Positions 34,158 through 43,024 are shown, counted from the first letter of the stretch. The stretch is 64,000 nt of DNA from BOKV01 sp049289295 (GCA_049289295.1 JBATLL010000041.1:124001-188000); one strand, 5' to 3'. Notes: generated by a model not told the origin, from the letters alone. Translations and numbers: made by a program.

Positions 34158-35048
34158 ATGCCCATTCATGAAATTGCTGCAGTGGGCGCTGCTACCTGCT
34201 GGGCTGTGTCGAGCGTGATTTCCGCTGCGCCTGTCGCGCATCTGGGGCCGCTCGCCTTCACCCGCATCAGAATGGCGATGGTGCTGGCAATGCTGGCGGC
34301 ATGGGTCTTTGCGACCGGAACATGGAGAACCATCCTGCCCGAACAATTCGGGCTGATCGCAATGTCGGGTGTGCTGGGCATCTTCTTTGGCGACACATTG
34401 CTGTTTCTTGCCCTCAGCAGGCTGGGGCCTCGCCGTTCCTCAATCGTCTTTTCAACGCATGCACCGATGTCGGTCGTTCTGGGCTGGCTGCTTCTGGGTG
34501 AAGCATTGAGTCTGCGCGAACTGGGTGGCGTAGCTATTGTCACGGTCGGGGTCGTGCTGGCTATCCTGTTTGGCAAGCGGCGTTCCCAGTTGCATCAATG
34601 GGAAGAGGTGAAGGGGCCATTGTGGATCGGAGTTGCCTGCGGGCTTGGTGCCGCACTTTCCCAGGCGGGCGGGTCAATCATCATCCGCCCGGTGATGGAA
34701 GCTGGCAGTGACGCGGTTGCCGTCTCGGCGGTTCGCGTCGGTGTCTCGGTCTGCTGCTTTTATGCGGTAGTCCTTGCGGCTGGTGACCGGTTGCGGGCGA
34801 GAAACCCCTTGACCTGGCGCGTGGCGGGGGTAACGGCCCTTTCAGGGGCAATCGCCATGGCCGTTGGCATGACACTCGTCCTGTTCGCCCTGTCGGGGGG
34901 AGAAGTGGGCATTGTCGCGACGCTGTCAGCGATGGCACCAATCGTGATCCTGCCGCTGATCTGGTGGCGTACGGGGGAAATGCCTGCGCCTGGTGCCTGG
35001 GCGGGCGCAATCCTGGCCACGATCGGCATGGGCCTGATTTTCCTGTGA
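34158..35048 (+). CDS. EamA/DMT-family transporter
   Basis: This is a 296-residue inner-membrane protein with ten helices in two EamA repeats, of the drug/metabolite transporter superfamily. The repeats read SGVLGIFFGDTLLFLALSRL (first) and AMAVGMTLVLFALSGGEVG (second), and such proteins export amino acids or other metabolites. AGGAGG precedes ATG 34158. It is the last gene of the plus-strand run and converges on the ABC-F gene with 16 bases between stops. Confidence 0.87.
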   Translation: MPIHEIAAVGAATCWAVSSVISAAPVAHLGPLAFTRIRMAMVLAMLAAWVFATGTWRTILPEQFGLIAMSGVLGIFFGDTLLFLALSRLGPRRSSIVFSTHAPMSVVLGWLLLGEALSLRELGGVAIVTVGVVLAILFGKRRSQLHQWEEVKGPLWIGVACGLGAALSQAGGSIIIRPVMEAGSDAVAVSAVRVGVSVCCFYAVVLAAGDRLRARNPLTWRVAGVTALSGAIAMAVGMTLVLFALSGGEVGIVATLSAMAPIVILPLIWWRTGEMPAPGAWAGAILATIGMGLIFL

Positions 35049-35064
35049 CCAGCCGGGCGGACCT

Positions 35065-36873
35065 TCAGGCGCCCAAGGCCTCTCGCAGCATTTCCAGTTC
35101 AAGCCATTGTTCTTCAAGGGCTGCCAGGCTGGCTTCGCGTTCGGAAAGGGCGCTCGCCCAGCTGTTGAACTTGTCGGCGTCGCGCGCATAGAGGCCGGGG
35201 TCAGCCAGGCCCTTCTTCAACCTGGCAATCTCCGATTCGAGTTTTGCGATCTCGCCTGGCAGGGTTTCCAGAGCATGCTTCTGCTTGAATGAAAGCCTGA
35301 CGGCGGGTTTGGGTTGCGAAACCGTCGCGCGGGGCTCGGCTGGTTCCGATCGGCGGGCCTTTTCCACCTTGCGCGCCGTCACGCCGGAGCCCTTCTGGGC
35401 GACCATGTCTGAATAGCCCCCCGCATATTCGCGCCAGGTACCGTCACCGTCGGATGCGATGATGCTGGTGCAGATGCGGTCAAGGAAATCGCGGTCATGG
35501 CTGACCAGTATGACGGTGCCGGGATAGTCGGCGATGAATTCCTGGAGCAGATCGAGCGTTTCAAGATCAAGATCGTTGGTCGGTTCGTCCAGTACGAGCA
35601 GATTGGAAGGGGTGCGCAAACCGCGCGCCAGCATGAGGCGACCACGTTCGCCACCCGACAGGACATTGACGGGGGTCCCCGCCTGCTCGGGCAGGAACAG
35701 GAAGTCCTTCATGTAGCTGACAACATGTTTGGTCGTGTCGCCAAGGCGCACGAGATCGCCCGAACCGTCGGTCAGCGCATCGCGCAGGGTCCAGTTCGGC
35801 TTCAACTGCTCGCGCTTCTGGTCGAGTGAGAGCAGTTCGATGTTCTGACCAAGGCGCACAGTGCCCGAATCGGGATCCAGCGCACCGGTCAGCAGGCGCA
35901 CCATCGTCGTCTTGCCAGCGCCGTTGGGGCCGGCAAGGCCGACCCGGTCGCCACGATGAATGATGGTGGAAAAACTCTCCACAATGGAACGCTCGCCGAA
36001 TTTCTTGGTGACTGAACGCAATTCGGCAACAAGTTTGCCGGATTTGCGGGCGTCAGCCGTGGAGAACTCGACCTCGCCTGCAGTCTTGCGCTGGGACGAT
36101 ATTTCCCGGCGCAGGGCCGCGAGTTCATGGACGCGACGCATGTTGCGTTTCCGCCGCCCTGAAACGCCATGCGTGATCCAGTGTTCTTCGCGGACAACCT
36201 TGCGTTCGGCCTTGTGACGCTCCAGTTCCTCCTGTTCCAGCAGATTGTCCCGCCATTCCTCGAAGGCGGCGAAGCCCTGGTTGAGGAGACGGGTCTGGCC
36301 GCGATCCATCCAAAGGGTCTGGCGCGACAGCGACTGGAGAAATCGGCGGTCGTGGGAGATGAGGACCATGGCCGAGCGGCTGGAAGCAAGTTCACTCTCG
36401 AGCCATTCTATCGCCGGGAGGTCGAGATGGTTCGTGGGTTCATCCAGCAGCAGGATGTCCGGCTGCGGGGCAAGCGTGCGGGCAAGAGCAGCGCGGCGCG
36501 CTTCGCCACCAGACAGCGCGAGCGGCTGCTCGTTTGCGCCAAGACCCAGTGATTCCAGCAAGAAAACCGCGCGATAGTGGTCATCGCCGGGCCCCAGTCC
36601 GGCCTCGACATAGGAAAGGACCGTCTCGTGGCCGGAAAAATCCGGTTCCTGGGGCAGGTAACGGATGGTGATGCCGGGCTGGAGAAAGCGGGTGCCGCTG
36701 TCGGGTTCGACAAGACCGGCGGCGATCTTGAGCAGCGTGGATTTACCCGAACCGTTGCGTCCGACAAGGCAGAGCCGATCACCTTCGCCGATTGACATGA
36801 CCGCGCCTTCAAGCAGCGGCGCGCCGCCAAAGGTCAGCCTGATGTCTTCAAGATACAGAATCGGAGCGGGCAT
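35065..36873 (-). CDS. uup: ABC-F ATPase (Uup-like)
   Basis: This is a 602-residue soluble protein with two ABC ATPase domains and no membrane part. First site GRNGSGKST near 37 and LSGGEARRAALAR; second site GPNGAGKTT near 322 and LSGGERGRLMLARGL. A charged linker joins them and a C-terminal coiled coil (KQKHALETLPGEIAKLESEI) is typical of Uup, which acts on ribosomes or Holliday-junction-like DNA. I used ATG 36873 (MPAPILYLEDIRL); the frame is open to 36960, but the extra residues are unlike the family. Its start faces petA across about 300 bases. Confidence 0.87.
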   Translation of the reverse strand: MPAPILYLEDIRLTFGGAPLLEGAVMSIGEGDRLCLVGRNGSGKSTLLKIAAGLVEPDSGTRFLQPGITIRYLPQEPDFSGHETVLSYVEAGLGPGDDHYRAVFLLESLGLGANEQPLALSGGEARRAALARTLAPQPDILLLDEPTNHLDLPAIEWLESELASSRSAMVLISHDRRFLQSLSRQTLWMDRGQTRLLNQGFAAFEEWRDNLLEQEELERHKAERKVVREEHWITHGVSGRRKRNMRRVHELAALRREISSQRKTAGEVEFSTADARKSGKLVAELRSVTKKFGERSIVESFSTIIHRGDRVGLAGPNGAGKTTMVRLLTGALDPDSGTVRLGQNIELLSLDQKREQLKPNWTLRDALTDGSGDLVRLGDTTKHVVSYMKDFLFLPEQAGTPVNVLSGGERGRLMLARGLRTPSNLLVLDEPTNDLDLETLDLLQEFIADYPGTVILVSHDRDFLDRICTSIIASDGDGTWREYAGGYSDMVAQKGSGVTARKVEKARRSEPAEPRATVSQPKPAVRLSFKQKHALETLPGEIAKLESEIARLKKGLADPGLYARDADKFNSWASALSEREASLAALEEQWLELEMLREALGA

Positions 36874-37180
36874 TCGGGGTACCTGGTTTGCCGCCTCAAG
36901 GGGGACTTTGAAGAAACGCACGCAAACATGATTTTCGCGCACCTTGCAATGATTGCGCACGATTGGCAGGGTGGCTGTGGCAATTATCCCCCGTTGAGGC
37001 GCGACATTGTGCCCATAATGGGGAACTGGTGCTGGACAAAAGCGTCAATCAAGGACTAAGACAACCCGGATTTATAGCCCTTTTCAGGGCCGACTCCGCC
37101 TGTCCACAAGCAAACATTGGCGGGAAGGCGGAAGAGGCCAGGCGGGACGTAAACAGTCGACAGCGAAAGGACGCAAGACC
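36874..37180. other. 307-base region between uup and petA
   Basis: This region separates divergent uup and petA starts and should contain both promoters. It holds an odd-centred palindrome GCAAT-G-ATTGC (36946-36956), and a small GCCCT-TTTC-AGGGC hairpin near 37077-37090. I see no convincing gene; the frames there are short and lack ribosome sites. Confidence 0.6.
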
Positions 37181-37753
37181 GTGAGCGCAGACAAGACGGC
37201 AACCATGGCGGATCCGAGCCGCCGTGACTTTCTCTACATCGCAACCGGCGCGGTTGGCGCAGTAGGCGTGGCAGGGCTAGCATGGCCCTTCATCGACCAG
37301 ATGAACCCGGACGCATCCACCCGGGCGCTGGCGTCGATCGATGTGGACGTTTCATCGCTGGAGCCTGGACAGGCGATCACGGTCAAATGGCGCGGCAAGC
37401 CGGTGTTCATCCGCTACCGCACCGACAAGGAAGTCGAGGAAGCAAAGTCTGTCCAGCTTTCCGACCTCAAGGATCCCGGAGCGGAGAATCGCAATCTCGA
37501 TGCAGGCGCTGATGCAAGCGACGCAAATCGCTCGGCGGGCGACGGCAAGGAAAACTGGATCGTCATGATCGGTTCCTGCACGCATCTTGGCTGCGTGCCG
37601 GTTGGGCTGGCAGGCGATTTTGGTGGCTGGTTCTGCCCATGCCACGGATCGCACTATGATACGGCCGGGCGCATTCGCAAGGGTCCAGCGCCGAAGAACC
37701 TGGAAGTGCCGGTGTATGCCTTCACTTCCGACACGACGATCAAGATCGGCTGA
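37181..37753 (+). CDS. petA: Ubiquinol-cytochrome c reductase Rieske iron-sulfur subunit
   Basis: This is a 190-residue [2Fe-2S] subunit of cytochrome bc1, anchored in the inner membrane and facing the periplasm. The N-terminal SRRDFLYIATG is a twin-arginine signal-anchor, followed by the membrane helix at about 15-38. Cluster ligands are C133 and H135 (CTHLGC) and C152 and H155 (CPCHGSH), with C138 and C154 in disulfide position. It starts at a GTG with AAGGA nine bases upstream. It heads petABC; petB follows 20 bases after the stop. Confidence 0.96.
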   Translation: MSADKTATMADPSRRDFLYIATGAVGAVGVAGLAWPFIDQMNPDASTRALASIDVDVSSLEPGQAITVKWRGKPVFIRYRTDKEVEEAKSVQLSDLKDPGAENRNLDAGADASDANRSAGDGKENWIVMIGSCTHLGCVPVGLAGDFGGWFCPCHGSHYDTAGRIRKGPAPKNLEVPVYAFTSDTTIKIG

Positions 37754-37773
37754 GCGGCGAGGAGTCAAAGAAA

Positions 37774-39066
37774 ATGAGTGGTGGACATTCTACCTACAAT
37801 CCGCAGTCCGGCTTCATGAAATGGCTTGATGCCCGCCTGCCGCTTCCCCGACTGGTCTACGACAGCTTCGTTGCCTATCCGGTGCCGCGCAACCTGAACA
37901 ACTGGTACACGTTCGGCGGTATCCTTTCGGTCATGCTCATTGCACAGATCGTGACAGGTATCGTTCTGGCCATGCACTATGTCGGCAATTCGATGATGGC
38001 CTTCGACAGCGTCGAGCACATCATGCGCGACGTGAATTACGGGTGGCTGATGCGCCGCCTGCACTCCAACGGCGCCTCCATGTTCTTCATCGCCGTCTAC
38101 ATCCACATCTTCCGTGGCATGTATTACGGTTCCTACAAGAATCCACGCGAAGTGCTGTGGATCCTTGGCGTGCTGATCTTCTTCCTGATGATGGCAACAG
38201 CCTTCATGGGCTATGTGCTGCCGTGGGGCCAGATGAGCTTCTGGGGTGCGACGGTCATCACCGGCTTCTTCTCGGCGATACCGTGGGTTGGTGAATCCAT
38301 CCAGCAGCTGCTGCTTGGTGGCTTTGCCGTCGACAATCCGACCCTGAACCGCTTCTTCTCGCTGCACTATCTGCTGCCATTCATGATCGCAGGTGTCGTG
38401 ATCCTGCATGTATGGGCGCTGCATGTGACAGGGCAGACCAACCCGACAGGGGTGGAAGTCAAGAACATCAAGAGGGAAACAGTGCCTTTCACGCCTTATG
38501 CGACCATCAAGGACGCATTCGCCATGGCGCTGTTCTTCATCGTGTTTGCCTGGTTCGTCTTCTATCTGCCGGACTATCTCGGCCATCCGGACAATTATGT
38601 CCCGGCCAACCCGCTGAAGACACCGGCGCATATCGTGCCTGAATGGTACTTCCTGCCGTTCTACGCGATCCTGCGGGCGATCACCTTCAACATCACAATC
38701 CCCTTCACGGATATTGTGTTGATCAATTCCAAGCTCGGCGGGGTCATTGCGATGTTTGCATCCATCGCGATCCTGTTCGTCCTGCCATGGCTCGACACTT
38801 CGAAGGTGCGCTCGGCCACGTATCGGCCCTTGTACCGCCAGTTCTTCTGGATTTTCGTACTGGTCTGCATCGCGCTTGGTTATCTGGGCTCGCGCCCGGC
38901 AGAAGGCATCTATCCGATGCTTTCGCTGATCGGCACGATTTACTATTTCGCCCACTTCATCATCATCCTGCCCGTGCTTGGATGGGTTGAGAAGACCAGG
39001 CCGCTTCCGCCAAGCATTGCGGATGCCGTTCTTTCAAGCAAGGCTGCGGCAACGCCGGCCGAGTAA
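37774..39066 (+). CDS. petB: Cytochrome b subunit of bc1 complex
   Basis: This is a 430-residue membrane protein with eight helices that carries both b hemes and the Qo and Qi quinone sites. Visible landmarks: MRRLHSNGASMFFIAVYIHI (haem His and proximal helix), GYVLPWGQMSFWGATVIT with Qo-site residues, and PEWYFLPFYAILRAI (the PEWY motif, about 289-303). Four haem-ligating His are present in helices B and D. It is preceded by GAGGAG. It is a separate gene, not fused to cytochrome c1 as in Bradyrhizobium. Confidence 0.97.
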   Translation: MSGGHSTYNPQSGFMKWLDARLPLPRLVYDSFVAYPVPRNLNNWYTFGGILSVMLIAQIVTGIVLAMHYVGNSMMAFDSVEHIMRDVNYGWLMRRLHSNGASMFFIAVYIHIFRGMYYGSYKNPREVLWILGVLIFFLMMATAFMGYVLPWGQMSFWGATVITGFFSAIPWVGESIQQLLLGGFAVDNPTLNRFFSLHYLLPFMIAGVVILHVWALHVTGQTNPTGVEVKNIKRETVPFTPYATIKDAFAMALFFIVFAWFVFYLPDYLGHPDNYVPANPLKTPAHIVPEWYFLPFYAILRAITFNITIPFTDIVLINSKLGGVIAMFASIAILFVLPWLDTSKVRSATYRPLYRQFFWIFVLVCIALGYLGSRPAEGIYPMLSLIGTIYYFAHFIIILPVLGWVEKTRPLPPSIADAVLSSKAAATPAE

Positions 39067-39082
39067 CGCGATACCGGGGAAA

Positions 39083-39961
39083 ATGAACATGAACACGAAA
39101 ACCATTCTTTCCGGAATAGCTCGGCTAGCCGCCGTAGCGGTTGTCGGAACCTGTCTTGTCGGCGGGGCGCAGGTCGCCTCGGCTTCGGAAGAAGGAAAGA
39201 CTCCTCACTATCCGATCGAACATCCCAAGCATGCCCACTGGAGTTTTGCCGGACCGTTCGGCCACTGGGACATCGGACAGCTGCAGCGTGGCCTGAAGGT
39301 CTACAAGGAAGTCTGCTCGGCCTGCCATGGCTTGCGCCTTGTCGCCTTCCGCAATCTCGAAGAGCTTGGCTACAACGAAGAGCAGGTGAAGGCATTCGCC
39401 GCGGAATATACCGTGACGGACGGCCCGAACTCCGATGGTGAAATGTTCGAACGCCCAGCCGTTCCTGCTGATCGTTTCCCATCACCATTCCCGAATACGG
39501 AAGCGGCCGCAGCGGCGAACAATGGTGCTGCGCCACCGGATTTCTCGCTGATCGCCAAGGCGCGTGCGCCTGAGCGTGGTTTTCCGACCTTCGTCTTTGA
39601 CGTTTTCACGCTCTATGCTGAAAACGGACCTGACTACATCTATTCCCTGATGACCGGCTATCAGGACGCCCCGGCAGGTATGGAAGTGCCGGAGGGTGCT
39701 CACTACAATCCGTATTTCGTAGGTGGCCCGGCGCTTGCCATGGCTGCACCTCTGTCTGATGGCGTGGTCAGCTATGAAGATGGCACACCGGAAACGGTGG
39801 ACCAGTATTCCAAGGACATTGCCGCGTTCACGATGTGGGCCGCGGAGCCTTCCCTCGTCGAGCGCAAGGCAATGGGCTTTCGCGTGATGATCTTCCTCGT
39901 GATCTTCGCAATGCTGCTGTACTTCACGAAGAAGTCGGTCTGGTCCGCTCTCAAGGACTGA
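39083..39961 (+). CDS. petC: Cytochrome c1 subunit of bc1 complex
   Basis: This is a 292-residue periplasmic haem protein anchored by one C-terminal helix (about 255-275). A signal peptide of about 34 residues ends VASA. The c-haem motif CSACH is at C78-C81-H82 and the sixth ligand Met lies in the later part (MEVPEGAHYNP region). It receives electrons from the Rieske centre and passes them to soluble cytochrome c. ATG 39083 (MNMNTK) follows the petB stop after 16 bases. The operon ends with a strong terminator. Confidence 0.95.
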   Translation: MNMNTKTILSGIARLAAVAVVGTCLVGGAQVASASEEGKTPHYPIEHPKHAHWSFAGPFGHWDIGQLQRGLKVYKEVCSACHGLRLVAFRNLEELGYNEEQVKAFAAEYTVTDGPNSDGEMFERPAVPADRFPSPFPNTEAAAAANNGAAPPDFSLIAKARAPERGFPTFVFDVFTLYAENGPDYIYSLMTGYQDAPAGMEVPEGAHYNPYFVGGPALAMAAPLSDGVVSYEDGTPETVDQYSKDIAAFTMWAAEPSLVERKAMGFRVMIFLVIFAMLLYFTKKSVWSALKD

Positions 39962-40005
39962 TGCCGGGAAGAAATCGGGTCAACCATAGATGTTGACAGC
40001 AGACG

Positions 40006-40033
40006 AAGGGCCTTGCGGTGCAAGGCCCTTTTT
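40006..40033 (+). terminator. Rho-independent terminator after petABC
   Basis: AAGGGCCTTGC (40006-40016) pairs with GCAAGGCCCTT (40020-40030), with a GGT loop, followed by TTTG. It ends the petABC transcript 45 bases after the petC stop and lies 41 bases before apt. Confidence 0.9.
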
Positions 40034-40073
40034 GTTTGGCTGGCATGAACCTTCATGGCGGGCGGAAATCAGC

Positions 40074-40619
40074 ATGGACAAGACATTGCAGGCGGCCTTG
40101 AAAGAGGCGATCAGGACGATCCCCGACTATCCAAAGCCGGGCATCCTGTTTCGCGACATCACGACGCTGCTGAACCAGCCCCGGCCGTTCCGGCGCGCGG
40201 TCGATGAACTGGTTCATCCCTATTCCGGGACTGGTGTGGAGCAGGTGGCGGGCATCGAGGCGCGCGGGTTCATTCTTGGCGGTGCCATGGCGCATCAGCT
40301 TTCAACCGGGTTCGTGCCGATCCGCAAGAAGGGAAAACTGCCGCATGAAACGGTCCGCATAGCCTACAGCCTAGAATATGGCGTGGACGAGATGGAAATG
40401 CATCGCGATGCCATTCGTCCGGGACAGAAAGTCATACTGGTCGACGATCTGATCGCCACCGGCGGGACGGCGGAAGGCGCGGTCAAGTTGCTGCAGCAGA
40501 TCGGGGCGGATGTGGTTGCAGCCTGTTTCGTGATCGATCTTCCCGATCTTGGCGGGCGTGCGAAGATCGAGGCACTGAATGTGCCGGTCAGAACACTGAT
40601 CTCCTTCGAGGGGCATTGA
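40074..40619 (+). CDS. apt: Adenine phosphoribosyltransferase
   Basis: This is a 181-residue purine salvage enzyme that makes AMP from adenine and PRPP. The PRPP-binding loop is VILVDDLIATGGTAEG at about 119-134, and FRDITTLL and GIEARGFILGGAMAH are APT motifs. ATG 40074 (MDKTLQ) gives the family start; the frame is open to 39990 through the terminator, which cannot be coding. The Crp/Fnr gene follows nine bases after the stop, so they may share a transcript. Confidence 0.94.
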   Translation: MDKTLQAALKEAIRTIPDYPKPGILFRDITTLLNQPRPFRRAVDELVHPYSGTGVEQVAGIEARGFILGGAMAHQLSTGFVPIRKKGKLPHETVRIAYSLEYGVDEMEMHRDAIRPGQKVILVDDLIATGGTAEGAVKLLQQIGADVVAACFVIDLPDLGGRAKIEALNVPVRTLISFEGH

Positions 40620-40628
40620 CGGGGCGCG

Positions 40629-41285
40629 ATGTGGTTTTCCGGCACAGATCTGGCCGAGTTTCTGGACGTGGAAGCACTGCGGGAACTGGCTGGTCTCAAG
40701 CCATCGGTTTTTGCAAAGGGAAGTGTCCTCTTTCGTCCGGGCGATGAGCCGCAGGGTTTCGTCATCCTGCTGTCGGGTCGCATCGGCGTCTATCTGACGG
40801 GACCAACCGGCAGGGAGATACAGCTCTATTCTGTCGTGCCGGGCGAAACCTGCATCCAGACGACAATCGGGCTGGTAGGGGATCATGCCTATACCGGCGA
40901 GGCCGTGGCGATGAGCGACCTGTCGGCAGTCATCGTTCCGCGCACAATGTTTTCAGGCCTCATGGACCGATCCCCTGCCTTCAGGCGCTTCGTGTTCCAG
41001 GCAATGGGCAATCGGCTTGGAGATGTCACCCGCCTGCTGGAGCAAGTCGCCTTCGTGCGTATCGAACAACGCCTCGCGGGTGCGCTGCTCGAACATTGCG
41101 GCAAGGATGGCATTGTCACGCTCACGCATCAGGAGATCGCCTCGATCATCGGCTCCGCGCGTGAAGTGGTCAGTCGGCGCCTTGAACTGTTTTCGCGGCA
41201 AGGACTCCTGGCGCTGGAGCGCGGTCATATTGCCTTGTCGGACCGGGCCGGACTGGAAAGAATTGCGGATGATGGCGGACAATGA
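40629..41285 (+). CDS. Crp/Fnr-family transcription regulator
   Basis: This is a 218-residue regulator with a cyclic-nucleotide-binding-like beta barrel at about 20-120 (KGSVLFRPGDEPQGFVILLSGRIGVYL) and a Crp-type winged helix at the C-terminus (THQEIASIIGSAREVVSRRLELF). The N-terminus lacks the four Cys of Fnr; Cys89 in PGETCIQT is the only obvious sensor-like Cys. Relatives next to DUF2892 genes resemble YgaV-type sulfur or redox regulators, an inference from context. A GTGAC-ATA-GTCAC palindrome lies 10 bases after its stop and ahead of the DUF2892 gene. Confidence 0.87.
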   Translation: MWFSGTDLAEFLDVEALRELAGLKPSVFAKGSVLFRPGDEPQGFVILLSGRIGVYLTGPTGREIQLYSVVPGETCIQTTIGLVGDHAYTGEAVAMSDLSAVIVPRTMFSGLMDRSPAFRRFVFQAMGNRLGDVTRLLEQVAFVRIEQRLAGALLEHCGKDGIVTLTHQEIASIIGSAREVVSRRLELFSRQGLLALERGHIALSDRAGLERIADDGGQ

Positions 41286-41295
41286 GCCAAGCGGG

Positions 41296-41308
41296 GTGAC
41301 ATAGTCAC
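41296..41308. promoter_or_regulatory. Candidate Crp/Fnr-type operator before the DUF2892 gene
   Basis: GTGAC-ATA-GTCAC is a perfect 5+3+5 palindrome 81 bases before the DUF2892 start and 10 bases after the Crp/Fnr stop. It is unlike TTGAT-N4-ATCAA (Fnr/FixK) and TGTGA-N6-TCACA (Crp). Its position makes it a plausible target of the adjacent regulator. Confidence 0.5.
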
Positions 41309-41389
41309 AGACCGCTTCGCCTGCCTGTGCTTGAATTACCTCATACAGACGGTGGCAACGCCGCCTTGGCAACCGAAAAGGAGAGGACG

Positions 41390-41596
41390 ATGTTCAAGAC
41401 CAATGAAGGCACTATCGACCGTACACTCAGGGTGCTGGTGGGCCTTGCCCTGCTTGCAATTTTCTTCATGTATCCCGATGCGAGCTGGCGCTACTGGACG
41501 CTGATCGGCATCGTGCCACTGGCGACGGGTCTGCTGGGCACTTGCCCGGTATATTCCCTGCTCGGTGTCTCGACCTGCCCGGCCAAGAAGGCCTGA
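41390..41596 (+). CDS. DUF2892 membrane protein
   Basis: This is a 68-residue inner-membrane protein with two hydrophobic helices (LRVLVGLALLAIFFMYP, WTLIGIVPLATGLLG) and the family C-terminus TCPVYSLLGVSTCP, with two Cys. DUF2892 is also the membrane part of YgaP, a rhodanese that carries sulfane sulfur. The start ATG 41390 has GAGAGG nine bases upstream. It stands between a Crp/Fnr regulator and a strong terminator. Confidence 0.88.
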   Translation: MFKTNEGTIDRTLRVLVGLALLAIFFMYPDASWRYWTLIGIVPLATGLLGTCPVYSLLGVSTCPAKKA

Positions 41597-41638
41597 CAAT
41601 CTTCAGGTCAAGGCAACAAGGCCAATACACGACGGAAG

Positions 41639-41669
41639 GGCTGATTGCTTGCAATCAGCCTTTCTTTTT
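41639..41669 (+). terminator. Rho-independent terminator after the DUF2892 gene
   Basis: GGCTGATTG (41639-41647) and CAATCAGCC (41652-41660) form a 9-pair stem with loop CTTG, followed by TTTCTTTTTC. It lies 42 bases after the DUF2892 stop and ahead of the converging amino-acid permease gene. Confidence 0.92.
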
Positions 41670-41688
41670 CATCAAGGAGATGTCGCAC

Positions 41689-42915
41689 TCAGTGAGCGGG
41701 AAGCTCGGCTCCCAACAGTTGCGCCATGGGGATTGCTATGCACACAGCTGCACCCAGGAGACCCCACCAGCGCCAACGCCGCAGTTTCGGCTCAGCGTTC
41801 CTGCTACCCAGTGCAAAGAGCGACAGGTTGACGAGCGCAAACACGGCGAGTGTGACGAGGCTTGTCATTTCAGCAAGCCTGACCAGCGGCAGGGACAAGG
41901 CCAGGACCAGAACCAGCGCGGATACGGTCAGGGTAGCGCGCAGCGGTGTCTGGCGAGTGGCATGGACTTTTGCCAGCCACAAGGGTGCCAGGCCTTCATT
42001 GGCCATGCCGTACAGGACCCTTGCGGCCATGACAATCTGGACGAGAATGCCGTTGATCATGGCAACGGCAGCCATCGCGGCCACGATGCTGCTATCGAGG
42101 CCGGTCGCAGCCTCGAACAACACTGCAACGGGAGCCGGCGAATTGGCAACCTGATCGCGCGCTGGCGATGATACCGCGACGACGGACAGCGCTACATACA
42201 GCAGCACGGTAATACCCAGGGTCCAGAAGATGGCTCTTGGCGCGTTGCGGGCCGGATCGATCGTCTCTTCGGCCATGTTCTCGATGTCTTCGAAGCCGAT
42301 GAAGGCAAAGAATGCGAGGATGGCACCTCCCAGGACCGGCGACAGGGCGGCCAATCCTGCGTCCAGCGGAACCATCTGCGAAAACGGCGGGAGGCTTTCC
42401 GACGTTGGCAATCCGGCGGCAATGACAACGATCAGCGTGCCGACTTCAAGCACGGTGACAAGGGCTGCAAACATCACGCTCTCCCTTACACCCCACATTG
42501 CGATCAGGGTAAGGAGAAGAATGACTGCAACGATCGGGATGAAGGCAGGAGCAGTGAACAGTTCGCTTGTATAGCCGGCAAATGCCCGTGCAATCGCCGC
42601 GCTCGAAATGATGCCTGTCACCGTGACGCCAGCGCCCGCAAGCCAGCCGGCAATGTTTCCAAGGCCGCGATTGACAAACACCGCTTCGCCGCCCGCCTTC
42701 GGGAATACGGTCACCAGAAGCGCATAGGAAAAGCCGGTGACACCTGCGATCAGACCGGACAGGAGAAAGGCCGATGGTGCTGCCGTGCCTGCGATGCGGA
42801 GGATTTCGCCTACCAATGCGAAAATGCCTGCACCAACGGTAACGCCAACTCCATAGAAAACCAGGAGAGGCAAGCTGATGGTACGACGCAATGTAGCTGG
42901 TTGTACGTTTGCCAT
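41689..42915 (-). CDS. APC-family amino acid permease
   Basis: This is a 408-residue inner-membrane transporter with about 12 helices of the amino acid-polyamine-organocation superfamily. Typical elements are LPLLVFYGVGVTVGAGIFAL (helix 1, residues 14-33), FSYALLVTVFPKAGGEAVF and FFAFIGFEDIENMAEE (about residue 215 on). It resembles cationic amino acid permeases, but the substrate is not fixed. I used ATG 42915 (MANVQPATLRR); the frame continues to 43047, which would overlap the start of the divergent gene. It diverges from a membrane protein gene. Confidence 0.88.
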   Translation of the reverse strand: MANVQPATLRRTISLPLLVFYGVGVTVGAGIFALVGEILRIAGTAAPSAFLLSGLIAGVTGFSYALLVTVFPKAGGEAVFVNRGLGNIAGWLAGAGVTVTGIISSAAIARAFAGYTSELFTAPAFIPIVAVILLLTLIAMWGVRESVMFAALVTVLEVGTLIVVIAAGLPTSESLPPFSQMVPLDAGLAALSPVLGGAILAFFAFIGFEDIENMAEETIDPARNAPRAIFWTLGITVLLYVALSVVAVSSPARDQVANSPAPVAVLFEAATGLDSSIVAAMAAVAMINGILVQIVMAARVLYGMANEGLAPLWLAKVHATRQTPLRATLTVSALVLVLALSLPLVRLAEMTSLVTLAVFALVNLSLFALGSRNAEPKLRRWRWWGLLGAAVCIAIPMAQLLGAELPAH

Positions 42916-43024
42916 TGGCCATTGTGTCCATCTGTTGGCGCATGTGACCATGACCTGGATCAAGGCCCGTCCTTGACCTTGCCATGATTTCGCGCGACAG
43001 CGGATATCAAATCCGGAGTAGATC

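Noticed and set aside
37765..38955. A 396-codon minus-strand frame opposite petB.
   Set aside because: It lies across cytochrome b, and its His/Asp/Glu-rich sequence is the shadow of that gene.
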